From assembly GCF_023273895.1 (NCBI RefSeq), contig NZ_CP096883.1:1302001-1366000 (forward strand): a stretch of DNA of 64,000 bases, written 5' to 3'. Position 1 is the stretch's first letter. The number at the start of each line of letters is the position of its first letter. A model generated the notes under the pieces. It was not told the DNA's origin. It worked only from the letters and a program-made list of their open reading frames with translations, and did not search any database. The DNA comes from Sphingobacterium sp. PCS056 (lineage in GTDB: Bacteria; Bacteroidota; Bacteroidia; Sphingobacteriales; Sphingobacteriaceae). Below, one piece after another: positions 27,350 to 34,397 of the stretch. The translations under genes were made by a program, and so were the position numbers.

Positions 27350-28267
27350 CTAGACAGCGCTATCAAAAATACGTTCGTGACACAGCTCAGCTGCAGCCTG
27401 ATCCGGTAAGCATTTTAGAAAACCCACTTGTACTTTGCTTATTACTTTTTCGAGCGTTGTATTCATTTCGGCAAAAAGATCTTTGTTCCATCGGATTGCT
27501 GTACAGCTGGGCAATACCGCAATGAAACCCTTAATGCCTGGCATTAGGTCGAATTTATTTTCAGGAGCCTGCTGCAGTCGTACAAAAGCTTTTAATACAA
27601 TACTTTCATTTTTATAACAGGGAGTCTTACCGCTCCAAGGTGTTCCGTAGATCAAGACGCCATCCTCCTTGATCCGTATCGCAGGATTATCATCGTTGAG
27701 CAACGAGGTTTCCGGGATATGCGATAGCCAAAGGCGACTATGGGTACTTTTGCCTGTTCCGCTCTTCCCCAAGAAAACAATACCCTGCCCATTTAGATTA
27801 ATAACCGACCCATGGATCATGATGACCTCATGCAATAGAGCAGCCTGACCAAATAGCATCATTAACATCCAGCAGATCACCGTACTTTGCTCGTACGCGC
27901 TACTTTGAGGAATATAAATAGTCGATTGTGCAAAATCGCGGTCGCTATAGAGATACCACATGCCATCCCCCTGTTCATTTACGATGGTGGTGATATAGCC
28001 TTTTTCCTTTTCATAAAAACAGAAGCGGTCGCCCCAGGAAATGGACAAGTCACTGCGAAGAACCCCCAGATCTGCGACCTCCGGAGCTTTATCTGTACTC
28101 AAATTAACTTGGATTGCGGCCTGATCTCCCTGCTTGTACCACTCAAAATCTCGGAATGTCGGCAAGAGCTTCTCCAGATCCAGATCCGTTGTATAATTGA
28201 TCTGCAGGGTCAGATCTGCTATTTTATATTGTTTTTTTATAGTTTCAGTTGATGTTGTCAAAGTCAT
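27350..28267 (-). CDS. HPr kinase-like protein
   Basis: 305 residues. The second half is an HprK-type kinase domain: IMIHGSVI before the P-loop GKSGTGKSTHSRLW (Lys173), NDDNPAIRI, and a GTPWSGKTP line seen in HprK-like proteins of Bacteroidota. It lacks the usual HPr-binding C-terminal helix arrangement, and no ptsH is near. Last gene of the five-gene operon, 10 bp after the ABC gene. HprK-like kinases in lasso-peptide clusters phosphorylate the precursor peptide; together with the PqqD-like, peptidase and exporter genes this suggests a kinase acting on a peptide. That role is inference. Confidence 0.85.
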   Translation of the reverse strand: MTLTTSTETIKKQYKIADLTLQINYTTDLDLEKLLPTFRDFEWYKQGDQAAIQVNLSTDKAPEVADLGVLRSDLSISWGDRFCFYEKEKGYITTIVNEQGDGMWYLYSDRDFAQSTIYIPQSSAYEQSTVICWMLMMLFGQAALLHEVIMIHGSVINLNGQGIVFLGKSGTGKSTHSRLWLSHIPETSLLNDDNPAIRIKEDGVLIYGTPWSGKTPCYKNESIVLKAFVRLQQAPENKFDLMPGIKGFIAVLPSCTAIRWNKDLFAEMNTTLEKVISKVQVGFLKCLPDQAAAELCHERIFDSAV

Positions 28268-28277
28268 AGCGTGTTCT

Positions 28278-29906
28278 TTAGTCCAAGTATAGGCGTTGTT
28301 TGCATATATTGGCCAAGGTTAAGTCATGTGTTACAAAAAGGCATAATTTATTTTCCCCATAGTCGAGCAGTCTATGGATCAGTGTATCGGCTGTTTTACG
28401 ATCTAATGCAGAGGTTACTTCATCAAATAACCAGATATCCCCGTCGTGCATGAGCGCACGTGCAATAGCAATGCGCTGTGCTTGTCCTTCCGATAGGCCC
28501 ATTCCAGACTCGCCCACGACCGTATCGATCCCCTCAGGCAGTTCCATCACAAATTCGGCACAGGCCACCCACAATGCCTTTTGGATATCGATATGTTCAG
28601 CCTTTTGCACATGCAGCATCAGGTTTTCCCGAATAGTGCCACTAAAGAGGGAGTTGCCTTGTGGTATATAGGCAAAATTGATGCGGTGAGCAGCAGAGAG
28701 CGGTCGCGTACCCGCTCGATCTGTTAATAAGATCTGCCCCTTTTCCGCTTTGATCAGCGATAGCAGCAAGCGTATCAGTGTGGTTTTTCCTTTTCCGCTA
28801 GGTCCTACGACAGCAACGGGTTCGCCAGCACGTAAAGATAGATTAAGATGATCCAAGACCCATTTATCCTCATATCGAAAAGACAAATTCTGGATTTCTA
28901 GAGCAGCTATACCCCGCAGGCGTTGCTGATCCATCTGAGATTCAATTTCCCCAGACTTCAGTTCCAATAGCCGATCTGCCGCAACCCGGAATCGCACGAA
29001 ACCAGGGATAAAGGTGATGAGCGCTAAGATCGGTGTCTGGATCCGGGCGACCAATTGAAGAAAAGCAGTCATGGTACCAAAGGAGATCTGCCCACTCTGC
29101 AGTCGGTAGATTCCCCAGATAAAGGTCAGTAGATAGCCCGCATTGATGCTGACTTTCATGACACTCTGTGTATAAGTCGAAAAGTTGAGCTGTTTCATTT
29201 TAAGTCCAAAGAGGTCTCGTTGGCTGTCGGTCAGTTTTTTTCTTCTCTTTGGGAATATGCCCATTGCGCGGATCAGCAAGCGAAACCGCAGGTTTTCTTG
29301 CAGGATATTGGAAAAATTACTTTCTTCACCCTTGACTTCCTGACTGAGCTTGCGCATTTTCTGAAAATAGATTTTTGAAAAAAGGAAGAGCGGCGACAGT
29401 GCCAATATCATCAGCGCCAACATCGGATCCATGTACCACAGAAAAGCCATCGATGCCAGCAGCTGTATAGCTGTGAGTATAAATGAAAGCAAAGTCTTCG
29501 CTATCATATTGGCGACTTCCTCACAGTCCGTTTGAATACGGACCTGTATATCACCGGTATGCCAGTTTTTGATGAGTCTCCATACCGATAGCATTTGTGC
29601 ATCCAGCATATTGCGCTGCAGTTCGAACGTGAGCATCATTTTAATGCGTTCATTGAGCCAGCCCGTATAAGCACGTATACCAAGGCCAACACCTACAGTT
29701 GCCACAATCCCGATCAAGGTCCATCTGAGCGGAATATCTGTCGGAGAGATCGCCATATCCACCGCTTTTTTGGAGAGGTACACAAATAGCAGCGAGAGCG
29801 CAATAGCAAGCAACTCCAATACAAAATAGAGGAGGAGTTTAGATCGGTATCCCTGGCTGATGGACCAGGCCCAGCGGATATGATGTTTCAGGTTGTTATG
29901 CGTCAT
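28278..29906 (-). CDS. ABC transporter, fused membrane and ATPase domains (exporter)
   Basis: 542 residues from the ATG at 29906. A membrane domain with about six helices (1-320; SKLLLYFVLELLAIALSLLF and others) is joined to an ATPase domain (about 330-542). Walker A reads GPSGKGKT, with Lys in the place where Ser or Cys is normal; the signature is LSEGQAQRIAIARAL, Walker B DIWLFDEVTSALD, and the switch His is in VTHD. No C39 peptidase is fused at the N-terminus, so leader cleavage, if any, is by another protein, plausibly the S24-type peptidase of the operon. Half-transporter that should act as a homodimer exporting a peptide or lipid. Confidence 0.92.
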   Translation of the reverse strand: MTHNNLKHHIRWAWSISQGYRSKLLLYFVLELLAIALSLLFVYLSKKAVDMAISPTDIPLRWTLIGIVATVGVGLGIRAYTGWLNERIKMMLTFELQRNMLDAQMLSVWRLIKNWHTGDIQVRIQTDCEEVANMIAKTLLSFILTAIQLLASMAFLWYMDPMLALMILALSPLFLFSKIYFQKMRKLSQEVKGEESNFSNILQENLRFRLLIRAMGIFPKRRKKLTDSQRDLFGLKMKQLNFSTYTQSVMKVSINAGYLLTFIWGIYRLQSGQISFGTMTAFLQLVARIQTPILALITFIPGFVRFRVAADRLLELKSGEIESQMDQQRLRGIAALEIQNLSFRYEDKWVLDHLNLSLRAGEPVAVVGPSGKGKTTLIRLLLSLIKAEKGQILLTDRAGTRPLSAAHRINFAYIPQGNSLFSGTIRENLMLHVQKAEHIDIQKALWVACAEFVMELPEGIDTVVGESGMGLSEGQAQRIAIARALMHDGDIWLFDEVTSALDRKTADTLIHRLLDYGENKLCLFVTHDLTLANICKQRLYLD

Positions 29907-29930
29907 CAAAATAGCGGACTCTTGTGGTCT

Positions 29931-30200
29931 TTATTTCTCCAATAATCCCTGCTGTTCGAAATCCTGGATAAGGATCTGAGCATCTTTATGTGCTTGTTCG
30001 GCAGTCACATCATATTCTTCACAAAGAAGATCGACCACTGTCGCTTGAGAAAATGCGGTTCCCTGTAATTGTTCCCAAAGCCATGCTGCCGAATCATTAA
30101 GGGTATATACAGTAGAGAGGTCAACCATATCCTGACCTGGATCCACAATCATGTGATCCGGACCAATTGTTCTTAATACTAAATCTGCTCTTAATTTCAT
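29931..30200 (-). CDS. PqqD-like peptide-binding (RRE) protein
   Basis: 89 residues. The pattern DPGQDMVDLSTVYTLNDSAA with WLWEQLQG and the helix run EEYDVTAEQAHKDAQILIQD is that of PqqD-type winged-helix proteins, which bind the leader of ribosomal peptides and present it to modifying enzymes. It lies 24 bp upstream of the ABC gene and 83 bp downstream of the peptidase gene, with a 15-bp direct repeat in that gap. Together with a kinase, a peptidase and an exporter it is the strongest hint of a RiPP-like system here. No precursor gene is visible next to it. Confidence 0.85.
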   Translation of the reverse strand: MKLRADLVLRTIGPDHMIVDPGQDMVDLSTVYTLNDSAAWLWEQLQGTAFSQATVVDLLCEEYDVTAEQAHKDAQILIQDFEQQGLLEK

Positions 30201-30206
30201 GCTGTA

Positions 30207-30244
30207 AGGTTTAAAAAATAATTACTATTAGGTTTAAAAAATAA
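30207..30244 (-). repeat. 15-bp direct repeat upstream of the PqqD-like gene
   Basis: AGGTTTAAAAAATAA occurs at 30207-30221 and 30230-30244, a period of 23 bp, directly upstream of the PqqD-like start codon at 30200. A -7-like TAACTTTG lies at 30259-30252 (minus strand) just upstream. Two equal sites about two helical turns apart may be a regulator site or affect translation; function unknown. Confidence 0.6.
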
Positions 30245-30283
30245 GTATAATCAAAGTTAATCATTCATATTCAGTATAGAAAA

Positions 30284-30742
30284 TCAGCTTAAAATCCTTC
30301 GTTTTAAGCTGGCAAATAGGCGTCTTACCATGCGCAAGTGATACCATATCATTCCTCTTAATCGAGGCCAGCGGCTGTTGATATTTCGCGTGGTATCACT
30401 GTTATTAGGGTAGTGTAAAGTCGCAATCGCCAAGATATGCGGAGCAGATACATATTCTTTCAAGACCAGATTGCCATCTCCAGCAAGAACAAATTTCCCA
30501 TTTTTTTTTCCCACATATCGGTGAAAAACAAATTTCCCCTCATATTGAGCTAAAATAGGAGATCCCAATGGTAAAACAGTGCCAAGATGAGCTACCACGA
30601 TGACTCGATCGCCATTTTTGATAAAAGGCATCATGCTGTTTCCCTTCACACGGATACAAACCTCCTTACCTTCCTTCAGTAGTCGCTGCACTTCTTCAAA
30701 GTAAAGATCATTATTGACCATCCGCGATTGTGTCTTGTTCAT
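30284..30742 (-). CDS. S24/S26-type signal peptidase-like protein
   Basis: 152 residues. GNSMMPFI (nucleophile Ser36), the following NGDRVIVV, then FVFHRYV and LAGDGN (Asp89) form the core of a LexA/signal-peptidase fold. The general base position is occupied by His74 (FHRY) and not the Lys of bacterial leader peptidases, as in the endoplasmic-reticulum/SipW type. No clear membrane helix is visible, so it may be cytoplasmic or peripheral; the C-terminus is very basic. It lies 10 bp after the redox lipoprotein gene. Cleavage of a peptide leader before export is a reasonable guess in this operon. Confidence 0.82.
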   Translation of the reverse strand: MNKTQSRMVNNDLYFEEVQRLLKEGKEVCIRVKGNSMMPFIKNGDRVIVVAHLGTVLPLGSPILAQYEGKFVFHRYVGKKNGKFVLAGDGNLVLKEYVSAPHILAIATLHYPNNSDTTRNINSRWPRLRGMIWYHLRMVRRLFASLKRRILS

Positions 30743-30752
30743 TGTGCTTAAT

Positions 30753-31661
30753 TTAAGGAAGTTGGGTCATGATTTGTAGGGCAAGTTGCAGTTCGACATC
30801 TTTTAAGAGCACTCTTTTCATACCATCTAACAGATAGATCGTCGGTGAGGCCTTCGTGTCGTAAAGTCGTTGACGCTGAATTGTGCTGTTGTTATCAAAT
30901 CCGTTAATCCAATTTTTCGCCAGATGAGGTTGGTAATTGATCCACCTGTCACGATCACCCCAAGGTTCGATCGTGACAATCTGGATTTGCTTCTTCTCAA
31001 ATAGATCCGTCACCTCAGGCGTATCTTGAAGTAAAGCGATTATTTGTTTACAGTGGGCACATTCCGTGTCGTAAAATATGAGCAATATATATTTGGCCTT
31101 CACATCGGATAATTTCTGAATATGACCATCATAACGTTCAAAGCTGAAATCCTCCGCGACTTTCCCCATTTTATTACGCTGTACCAATTTATAAATAGGA
31201 CGATAAGCCTCTTTTTCCAGATCCGTCAATTGATCTGACTTGATCAGGTACCGGAGCACCGATTCATAGCGTACATCATTGCGCATAGGGGAGTTTCCAT
31301 CGTACAAATAATGTTCATATAATTTGATATAATAATCGAAACTAGTTTTATTTACTTTTGCCCTATCCAGCATGTTGGCAATAGCATGATCAGCAGTTGA
31401 GTCCGAAGTGCCGTTCAATGCGTTGAGAAAATCCGCCAATTTCTGTTCACCCATGCTTGGATCTTTTATTTTTGCCGTATCCCGCATATCCACCTGGTCC
31501 CAATAATGGAGTGCTTCAAGATCTGCGGCAGTATATACCGATGCGGTGGTATCGGTTGTAGCCATATCTTGTTTAGTCGATTTGTTGCGCTGGTTGCACG
31601 ATATCAATAACCAAGTTGTCGCGCCAAAGAATAACCAAAGTTTAAAAGGTGAACATTTCAT
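30753..31661 (-). CDS. Thioredoxin-fold lipoprotein with CxxC, DUF5106-like N-terminus
   Basis: 302 residues from the ATG at 31661. The start at 31718 lies upstream of the promoter found here, so it is rejected. A lipobox (WLLISC, Cys22) is followed by a helical domain of about 150 residues that looks like the N-terminal part of DUF5106-type thiol proteins, then a thioredoxin fold with YDTECAHCKQ. The cis-Pro loop is KASPTIYLLD. The protein should reduce or form disulfides in the envelope, in the way of ResA/TlpA homologues. It leads the five-gene operon. Its role with the kinase, peptidase and exporter could be disulfide handling of an exported peptide; inference. Confidence 0.85.
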   Translation of the reverse strand: MKCSPFKLWLFFGATTWLLISCNQRNKSTKQDMATTDTTASVYTAADLEALHYWDQVDMRDTAKIKDPSMGEQKLADFLNALNGTSDSTADHAIANMLDRAKVNKTSFDYYIKLYEHYLYDGNSPMRNDVRYESVLRYLIKSDQLTDLEKEAYRPIYKLVQRNKMGKVAEDFSFERYDGHIQKLSDVKAKYILLIFYDTECAHCKQIIALLQDTPEVTDLFEKKQIQIVTIEPWGDRDRWINYQPHLAKNWINGFDNNSTIQRQRLYDTKASPTIYLLDGMKRVLLKDVELQLALQIMTQLP

Positions 31662-31681
31662 TATAATTGAGATTATGACAA

Positions 31682-31712
31682 CAAACTTAAATAAATTGAA
31701 CTTGATATACAA
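31682..31712 (-). promoter_or_regulatory. Promoter of the five-gene RiPP-like operon
   Basis: Read on the minus strand: TTG at 31712-31710, 20 bp spacer, TAAGTTTG at 31689-31682, an exact -33/-7 pair. The start of transcription near 31675 precedes the chosen ATG (31661) by about 14 nt. Confidence 0.65.
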
Positions 31713-31891
31713 TATCATTGAGGTGAAGTTAAAAATAATTGTTGCATGTAAATTTTTCAGCAGGACATACCGCTACTCATTGATTTAATTTGAAGCATCG
31801 TCAAAGAAAGCCAGGGAGGTCCATCCACATGCTTCAATTCAATAATTAGTTTGACGAGAACTTTTCATCACAGCTTTTGTTTTATAAATAA

Positions 31892-31912
31892 TAGCTATCT
31901 TTGAGATAGCTA
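31892..31912 (+). promoter_or_regulatory. Palindrome over a -7 element, upstream of cytidylyltransferase
   Basis: TAGCTATCT-TTG-AGATAGCTA is a perfect 9-bp inverted repeat that contains TATCTTTG (31896-31903), a -7-type element. The best TTG upstream (31877-31879) leaves only 16 bp, so the promoter is uncertain. It is 36 bp before the first possible start codon. A second imperfect 9-bp inverted repeat (TTGAAGCAT 31790-31798 with 31829-31837) lies further upstream in this divergent region. Confidence 0.45.
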
Positions 31913-31948
31913 AAAAAGGAGCTTAATTAATTTATTTTTGTTTTAAAT

Positions 31949-32395
31949 ATGATTACAATACCTGCTAAAGAAATGCGTATTGGCATCACTTTCAGTGCAT
32001 TTGATCTGCTTCATGCCGGTCATATTAAGATGCTCGAAGATGCTAAGCGTCAGTGTGATTATTTAATCTGCGGATTGCAGACTGATCCTACATTGGATAG
32101 ACCAGAGAAAAACAAACCAACACAAACTGTTGTGGAGCGCTATATTCAACTCAAAGGCTGTAAATATGTTGATCAGATCGTGCCTTATGCCACTGAACAA
32201 GATCTACAAGATGTCTTGCGCTCCTTTAAGATAGATGTCCGTATCGTTGGTGACGAATACCGCGAACGTGACTTTACCGGACGTCAATACTGTGAGGAAT
32301 CAGGTATCGAGCTCTATTTTAATAGCCGCGATCATCGTTTCTCCAGTTCCGGATTACGTCGTATCGTCGCCGAACATGAAGTTGAAAAAGGATAG
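31949..32395 (+). CDS. Cytidylyltransferase-family protein, copy 1
   Basis: 148 residues (or 140 from the ATG at 31973, where the paralogue starts). A Rossmann-type nucleotidyltransferase fold with FDLLHAGHIKML, the HxGH motif of the TagD/RfaE/GCT class. The second GCT motif, normally RTxGISTT, reads HRFSSSGLRR, so the phosphate donor may be CTP but the acceptor is uncertain. Adjacent paralogue at 32499 shares most of the chain, a tandem duplication. Next to manC and the polysaccharide genes it probably activates a polyol- or sugar-phosphate for surface glycan. Confidence 0.85.
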   Translation: MITIPAKEMRIGITFSAFDLLHAGHIKMLEDAKRQCDYLICGLQTDPTLDRPEKNKPTQTVVERYIQLKGCKYVDQIVPYATEQDLQDVLRSFKIDVRIVGDEYRERDFTGRQYCEESGIELYFNSRDHRFSSSGLRRIVAEHEVEKG

Positions 32396-32397
32396 AA

Positions 32398-32469
32398 AGT
32401 AACGGAGTGACCAAGTTAGAAAGTAACGGAGTGACCAAGTTAAAAAGTAACGGAGTGACCAAGTTAGTT
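32398..32469 (+). repeat. Three tandem 24-bp repeats made of octamers
   Basis: The unit AGTAACGGAGTGACCAAGTT plus four variable bases (AGAA, AAAA, AGTT) occurs at 32398-32421, 32422-32445 and 32446-32469. Each unit is itself three octamers beginning AGT. It starts 2 bp after the stop of copy 1 and ends 29 bp before the start of copy 2, so it is transcribed between them. Confidence 0.92.
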
Positions 32470-32498
32470 ATTAAATTAAAAGAATAGAAGACGTTTAC

Positions 32499-32927
32499 AT
32501 GAAAATAGGAATTACATTTGGTGTATTTGATTTATTGCATGCTGGCCACATTATGATGCTGGAAGAGGCGCGTCGCAATTGCGATTATCTGATCGTTGGG
32601 CTCAATACCGATCCTTCAGAAGTGTCACCAGAAAAATCAACACCTACACAGACAGTCGTTGAACGTTATATCCAATTGGAGGGATGTCGTTATGTGGATG
32701 AAATTGTTCCATACGAGACCGAACAGGATTTAATTGATATCATCAAAGCATTGCCCATTCAAGTACGTATCATTGGAGAAGAATATCGTGATATGGATTT
32801 TACTGGAAAGAAATATTGCGTTGAAGAGGGTATTGAGATTTACTATAATAAACGTACACATCGTTTTTCAAGCACAGGCTTGCGCAAAGAAGTTGCAGCA
32901 AAAGAAGCAAAGAAAGTTAGTCAGTAA
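32499..32927 (+). CDS. Cytidylyltransferase-family protein, copy 2
   Basis: 142 residues, MKIGITFGVFDLLHAGHIMM at the start, with the HxGH nucleotide-binding motif and HRFSSTGLRK in place of the GCT second motif. It is very similar to the preceding gene through KPTQTVVERYIQL/STPTQTVVERYIQL and the VRI(V/I)G(D/E)EYR line, so a tandem duplication is clear. The two may have different acceptors or form a heterodimer. An octamer array begins at its stop codon, as it does after copy 1. manC follows 117 bp downstream. Confidence 0.87.
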   Translation: MKIGITFGVFDLLHAGHIMMLEEARRNCDYLIVGLNTDPSEVSPEKSTPTQTVVERYIQLEGCRYVDEIVPYETEQDLIDIIKALPIQVRIIGEEYRDMDFTGKKYCVEEGIEIYYNKRTHRFSSTGLRKEVAAKEAKKVSQ

Positions 32928-32998
32928 GTAACCGAGTGACGGAGTGATGAAGTAACCAAGTGATCAAGTGATCAAGTAACGAAGTGACCAAGTAACGG
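32927..32998 (+). repeat. Nine tandem AGTRAYNR octamers
   Basis: Uninterrupted run of nine 8-bp units: AGTAACCG, AGTGACGG, AGTGATGA, AGTAACCA, AGTGATCA twice, AGTAACGA, AGTGACCA, AGTAACGG. It begins at the last base of the stop codon of the cytidylyltransferase copy 2 and ends 46 bp before manC. Positions 1-3 (AGT) and 5 (A) never vary. Confidence 0.92.
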
Positions 32999-33044
32999 AT
33001 TTACACGGGTATTAAGTAAAAAAAAAGATTTATAAAAAAACAGA

Positions 33045-34043
33045 ATGAGCAATATCGTACATGTGATTTTATCGGGTGGAGTGGGGAGCCGTTTATGGCC
33101 TTTATCTCGGAAAAGCTACCCCAAACAATATCTTTCCCTATTTAAAGAGGGATCGTTGTTTGAGATGACTGTCAACCGTAATCAGGGACTCTGCAATCAG
33201 GTGATTGTCGTGGGCAATAAAGATAACAATCAATTAAGTCGTGAGGTGATGGAAAGCAACGGTGTGGAGTATATCGATATTGTGGAGTCTACGCCTAGAA
33301 ACACGGCAGCGGCGATTGCATTTGCTGCGTTTGCGGCCCAACCCGACGATATCTTGGTCGTGACACCCTCGGATCACGTTATCGTAGGTGACCAAGGCTA
33401 CACAACAGCAATCCAAGAAGGTATTGAAAAAGCCAATCAAGGCTATATTGTCACCTTTGGTATTCAAGCGACCAAACCGGAGACGGGTTATGGGTATATC
33501 GAATACAAAGGAGACCAAGTATTATCGTTTCGTGAAAAACCAAATAAAGAAACAGCTGAAGATTTTATCGAGAGGGGTAACTTTTTATGGAACTCCGGTA
33601 TGTTCTGCTTTCGTGCAGATACGCTGTTGCATGAGTTGCAGCAATTTGAACCTCGTGTGTATGCAACCGCTTTAGCCGCATGGCAACATCAAAAAGATGG
33701 TATTCTCGACGAAGCACTGTCAAAAGAGATTCCTTCCATCAGTATTGATTATGCTGTGATGGAACGCTCTAAAAAGATTCGTGTTGTAGCGACCGACTTT
33801 ACCTGGTCAGATCTCGGTTCATTTGAGTCGATGTATGACTACTTGAAGGAAACTGGACATCCTACCGATGAAAATGGTAACATGGTGATCGGAACTGATG
33901 TCTATAGTGCATTTGTCGGTCTCCGGAATACTATTTTTGTCTATACAAAAGATGCCTTTTTGGTATTACAGAAAGAAAGTTCACAAGACGTCAAAAAAAT
34001 ATACAATACCCTCGAGCGGCATCAGTCAAAACTGATCGATTAA
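33045..34043 (+). CDS. manC: Mannose-1-phosphate guanylyltransferase
   Basis: 332 residues. The start VHVILSGGVGSRLWPLSRKS with YPKQYL is the GTP-binding and pyrophosphorylase signature; FREKPNKETAEDFI and FLWNSGMFCF are further family marks. It makes GDP-mannose from GTP and mannose-1-phosphate. The C-terminal isomerase domain of bifunctional ManC/AlgA proteins is absent, so it is the short form. A manB/phosphomannomutase gene is not in the window. It supplies GDP-mannose, or derived GDP-fucose, to the polysaccharide cluster. Confidence 0.94.
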   Translation: MSNIVHVILSGGVGSRLWPLSRKSYPKQYLSLFKEGSLFEMTVNRNQGLCNQVIVVGNKDNNQLSREVMESNGVEYIDIVESTPRNTAAAIAFAAFAAQPDDILVVTPSDHVIVGDQGYTTAIQEGIEKANQGYIVTFGIQATKPETGYGYIEYKGDQVLSFREKPNKETAEDFIERGNFLWNSGMFCFRADTLLHELQQFEPRVYATALAAWQHQKDGILDEALSKEIPSISIDYAVMERSKKIRVVATDFTWSDLGSFESMYDYLKETGHPTDENGNMVIGTDVYSAFVGLRNTIFVYTKDAFLVLQKESSQDVKKIYNTLERHQSKLID

Positions 34044-34397
34044 TAGCATACCGCGTTGTTATTTGCTGCTTACTAACAGATCAATACTAAAAAATAAGCG
34101 CTGCACATGCAGCATAATAGATCAAAAGAAAAGGAATTGGAACTTGGGTAGCCCTAAGATCCAATTCCTTTTTTAAGCGCTTTACTCTTCGCAATGCCTA
34201 CGCATTAATTTGCTGATGTTCCGCTAGGTATGTCGCCTTTTCTTTTGATCTTTCCTGCTTTAATCGAGGCAGTTACAGCAAGTAACTATCGCTGAAATGA
34301 TCAAGATTTTCAGCAGGCTATCTGCCGTATCTTCATATTCTAAATAAAAATAAACACTGGATTAAAAAAATTTCGAAGGATAATCCTACATTTGCAC
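34044..34397. other. 354-bp intergenic region with competing hairpins
   Basis: It holds the terminator at 34129-34172 and a second inverted repeat (34120-34134 with 34236-34250) that shares bases with the terminator stem. Smaller hairpins are at 34100-34113, 34271-34287 and 34291-34314. A -7-like TACATTTG at 34387-34394 has no -33 partner and is too close to the ATG at 34398 for an ordinary leader. Confidence 0.5.
34129..34174 (+). terminator. Terminator after manC
   Basis: AAAAGGAATTGGA (34129-34141) pairs with TCCAATTCCTTTT (34160-34172), with an inner CTTGGG/CCCTAAG stem and a run of six T bases overlapping the right arm. About 85 bp after the manC stop. Confidence 0.88.

Noticed and set aside
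32398..32998. CRISPR array
   Set aside because: Units are 8 or 24 bp with no spacers between them, and no cas genes are present.
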